From: Lojkania enalia
Lineage: Eukaryota > Ascomycota > Dothideomycetes > Pleosporales
NCBI GenBank assembly: GCA_010094045.1
Contig: ML986710.1
Location: forward strand, 62,001-126,000
DNA length: 64,000 nt
Reading direction: 5' to 3'
Position numbers and translations under genes: made by a program. Positions 61,884 to 64,000 of the stretch are shown here, one piece after another. Position 1 is the stretch's first letter. Each line of letters opens with the position of its first letter. Below the pieces are notes generated by a model that saw only the letters and a list, made by a program, of their open reading frames with translations, did not search any database and was not told the DNA's origin.

Positions 61884-62528
61884 TCTGGCTGCCTTTGGGT
61901 TCTTTTCGTTAAAAGAAATTGACCGTAGCACCTTAGGATGTTGAAGCGATGATTTTCTCAAAGGTTGACAACCGTATATATCTGGTAGGCCCAAACACCC
62001 TCCTAGGAAGCCACATGTCATCCAACGGTTTCCCCTCATATGGCAAGATCCCGATGACCCGACCCCAAGCCTGGAATTATTCGGACTGCGCCTTATCTCA
62101 ATATCCACTCATTAGACAACATCTCGACCTACTTTCTTCTCATATGACACCCAAGCTTCAGATCCACAAAGAAGCCCCGCCGCACTTTTGCATTTGCCCA
62201 TGCAGAACTGCCGGGCGTTACCCCATATGGAAATAAATTGGGCAGGGGCCATTATTCGCGCGATTTGCTCGGTTGCGACGGGATCTTCAATATTAGCGAG
62301 GCCCTTGCAGATAGGCACATCGAGTCTACTATCGAGAAAGAATGTCTAATAGGTGTCGGCGTTGGGGCCAAGGGAATATGTTGGGAATTGGTCATCATCG
62401 GCATTTGGGATTCTCGGCGGAGATGGGCTGCCATGAAGTGATGGCCTTGGGCTAGATTTATTAGATACCGCGCGTACCATCATCCGGCGGACGTTTGCTC
62501 AGTGCTATCACTAAACTTGACCGCGAAG
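61884..62528. promoter_or_regulatory. divergent promoter region
   Basis: Shared upstream region of the small secreted protein (minus) and the DUF1996 protein (plus). No coding region or clear regulatory motif seen. Confidence 0.4.
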
Positions 62529-63858
62529 ATGAAGTGGACTGGCTCCATTCTCCTCGCGCTCACTGCGCCCAGCAGCGCGTTGATTCGATTTCAATGTTCG
62601 CAACTCGTCGTGGAGCGACTCGACCCGCTAGTCACTCCGGGCGAAATCCCGTCTCCGCATGTTCATCAAATCGTCGGGGGCGTATGTCTATCCTTCAATC
62701 ACACTTCTTTCGTTGGATCGAGCTCTAGATATATCAGAAACTTACTTTTCATCTGCAGAATTCGTTCAATGCTACTATGCACCCAGAGAAAGATATGCCA
62801 GGCGAATCAACCTGCACGACCTGTCAATTTGCAGAAGGTATTAACTCATGAAAACCTGGTCAAAAACGATACTAAAGTGGAATTCAGACTTTAGCAATTA
62901 CTGGACTGCTATTCTATACTTCCGAGCGCGGAATGGGACATACAAGCGCGTCCCGCAGCGCGGGAACGCTTTCTTCGAGTCTGCGACCGGTGGCGGCATG
63001 ACTGTATATTACATGCAAGATCCGCTGTATGACACCGCGCAAAAGAGCAAAGTTCAGGCGTTCCAGCCTGTATGTCATGCCCAGTCCTTACCTTTTGCTT
63101 TCCACGTGACAACACATCCTTGAATTCCGCCGTCGTCATTATCCACAATGTTTCCCTCGCTAACGCTCAACTTCAGGGCTTTCGTATGTTCATCGGCGAC
63201 GTTAATGCGCGTTCAAAGGAGGAAGCCGCTCGATTCCGCCAACTCACATACACTTGCTTAGATAATTTCGGGTCTCGAGAGCAAGAGACCGTCGCCTTCC
63301 CCGACCGCATCTGTAATGAAGGCATCATGACATCATTGCGTTTCCCAACCTGCTGGGACGGCGTCAATCTCGATTCTCCCGATCACATGGCCCACATGTC
63401 GTACCCTGAAAGTGGTACCTTCGAATCTGGGGGCCCGTGCCCTGCCTCACATCCCGTACGCACATCACAAGTCATGTTCGAAGTGATTTGGGATACTCGA
63501 CAATTCAACAATAAGGAGGATTGGCCAGAAGACGGTTCACAACCATTTGTGTGGAGCTTTGGGGATCCCACGGGATATGCTAATCATGGCGACTACGTGT
63601 TTGGGTGGAAGGATGATAGCTTGCAGAAAATTCTGGATACTGAGTGTTACGTCGATTGCAAAGGCGCCAAGCTGCAGAGTATGGAGGAGATGAACAAGTG
63701 CTCAGGTTTAGAGCCGATGGTTGAGGAGGATATTGACGGATGTAAGTTGCTACTCTCAATATGTTCCCTTTACACATTTGGTAATTCTAATGTCCGAAAT
63801 AACCGCTAATATTGGTGTAGGGCTTACGCAGCTTCCTGGTGGACATATTGCTTCTTAG
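62529..63858 (+). CDS. secreted DUF1996-domain protein
   Basis: Five exons (62529-62681, 62759-62837, 62888-63069, 63177-63741, 63821-63858) give 338 aa. DUF1996 proteins are secreted or cell-wall proteins of ascomycetes and basidiomycetes with no established biochemical role. Signal peptide MKWTGSILLALTAPSSALI. The domain begins with RFQCSQLVVERLDPLV and HVHQIVGG, continues with NSFNATMHP, STCTTCQFAEDFSNYWT, LYFRARNGTYKRVPQ and GGMTVYY. It ends with FPTCWDGVNLDSPDHMAHMSYP and CPASHPVR. The many His and Cys positions of the family are kept. The last exon adds only WLTQLPGGHIAS. Introns are 50-107 nt with normal borders. No GPI or membrane tail. Confidence 0.88.
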
Positions 63859-64000
63859 CGTTGAGTCAGATAATTGTATTTGAAGTAAACAATGTCCATT
63901 ACAGGGGATTTCCGATGTAACCTATCTATATTTGAATGAGTAGAGCCTTAGAGGGATTCTGAAAGTGCTGCTCAGCTATTAGATTTTGATCATTGTATTC

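Overview
The window looks like a chromosomal segment from a filamentous ascomycete (Pezizomycotina). The protein-coding genes carry short introns of about 45-60 nt with GT-AG (twice GC-AG) borders and CTRAC-like branch sites. The gene content is typical of these fungi: Zn2Cys6 regulators, a HET-domain protein, NLR remnants, a Crh-type cell-wall enzyme, DUF1996 and DUF6601 proteins. A member of Leotiomycetes is possible, but this is only an impression. Exon boundaries were worked out by hand; in every intact multi-exon gene the exon lengths add up to a multiple of three.

Layout. From 1 to 2,350 there is no supported gene, only one short LTR-like element. From 2,359 to 5,347 lies an eight-exon Zn2Cys6 transcription factor (minus) with its promoter. 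From 9,089 to 10,898 is a drug-transporter-like MFS gene interrupted by an in-frame stop, followed by a decayed Dabb-domain gene (about 11,375-11,719). From 15,077 to 20,717 two well-preserved genes follow each other, a GPI-anchored Crh-type GH16 transglycosylase and the cohesin subunit SMC3. A second, single-exon Zn2Cys6 regulator lies at 23,010-24,434. From 24.4 to 38 kb is a gene-poor tract with solo-LTR-like insertions, a heavily decayed NLR (Helo-like, NB-ARC, TPR), a CorA-like membrane protein and an unusual HET-domain protein with a mitochondrial-type N-terminus. A tannase-family hydrolase and a secreted M28 aminopeptidase occupy 37.9-41.1 kb (both minus).

The most interesting part is 44.8-56.6 kb. 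A 6-methylsalicylic-acid-type polyketide synthase (KS-AT-TH-KR-ACP, minus) faces a salicylate-hydroxylase-like FAD monooxygenase (plus) across a 1.7-kb divergent promoter, and a secreted tyrosinase follows in the same direction as the monooxygenase. By analogy with the first steps of terreic acid biosynthesis, the PKS would make 6-methylsalicylate and the monooxygenase would convert it to 3-methylcatechol. The tyrosinase could then oxidise the catechol to an o-quinone outside the cell. No cytochrome P450, dedicated 6-MSA decarboxylase or transporter is seen beside them, so the expected end product differs from patulin, yanuthone or terreic acid.

The right end (57-64 kb) holds a decayed coiled-coil gene, a DUF6601 membrane protein, an 85-aa secreted cysteine-containing protein and, divergent from it, a secreted DUF1996 protein. 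Dispersed through the window are seven short TG...CA elements of two families (four copies of exactly 149 bp; three copies of 160-168 bp). Six have a perfect 5-bp target-site duplication and one has a 4/5 match.
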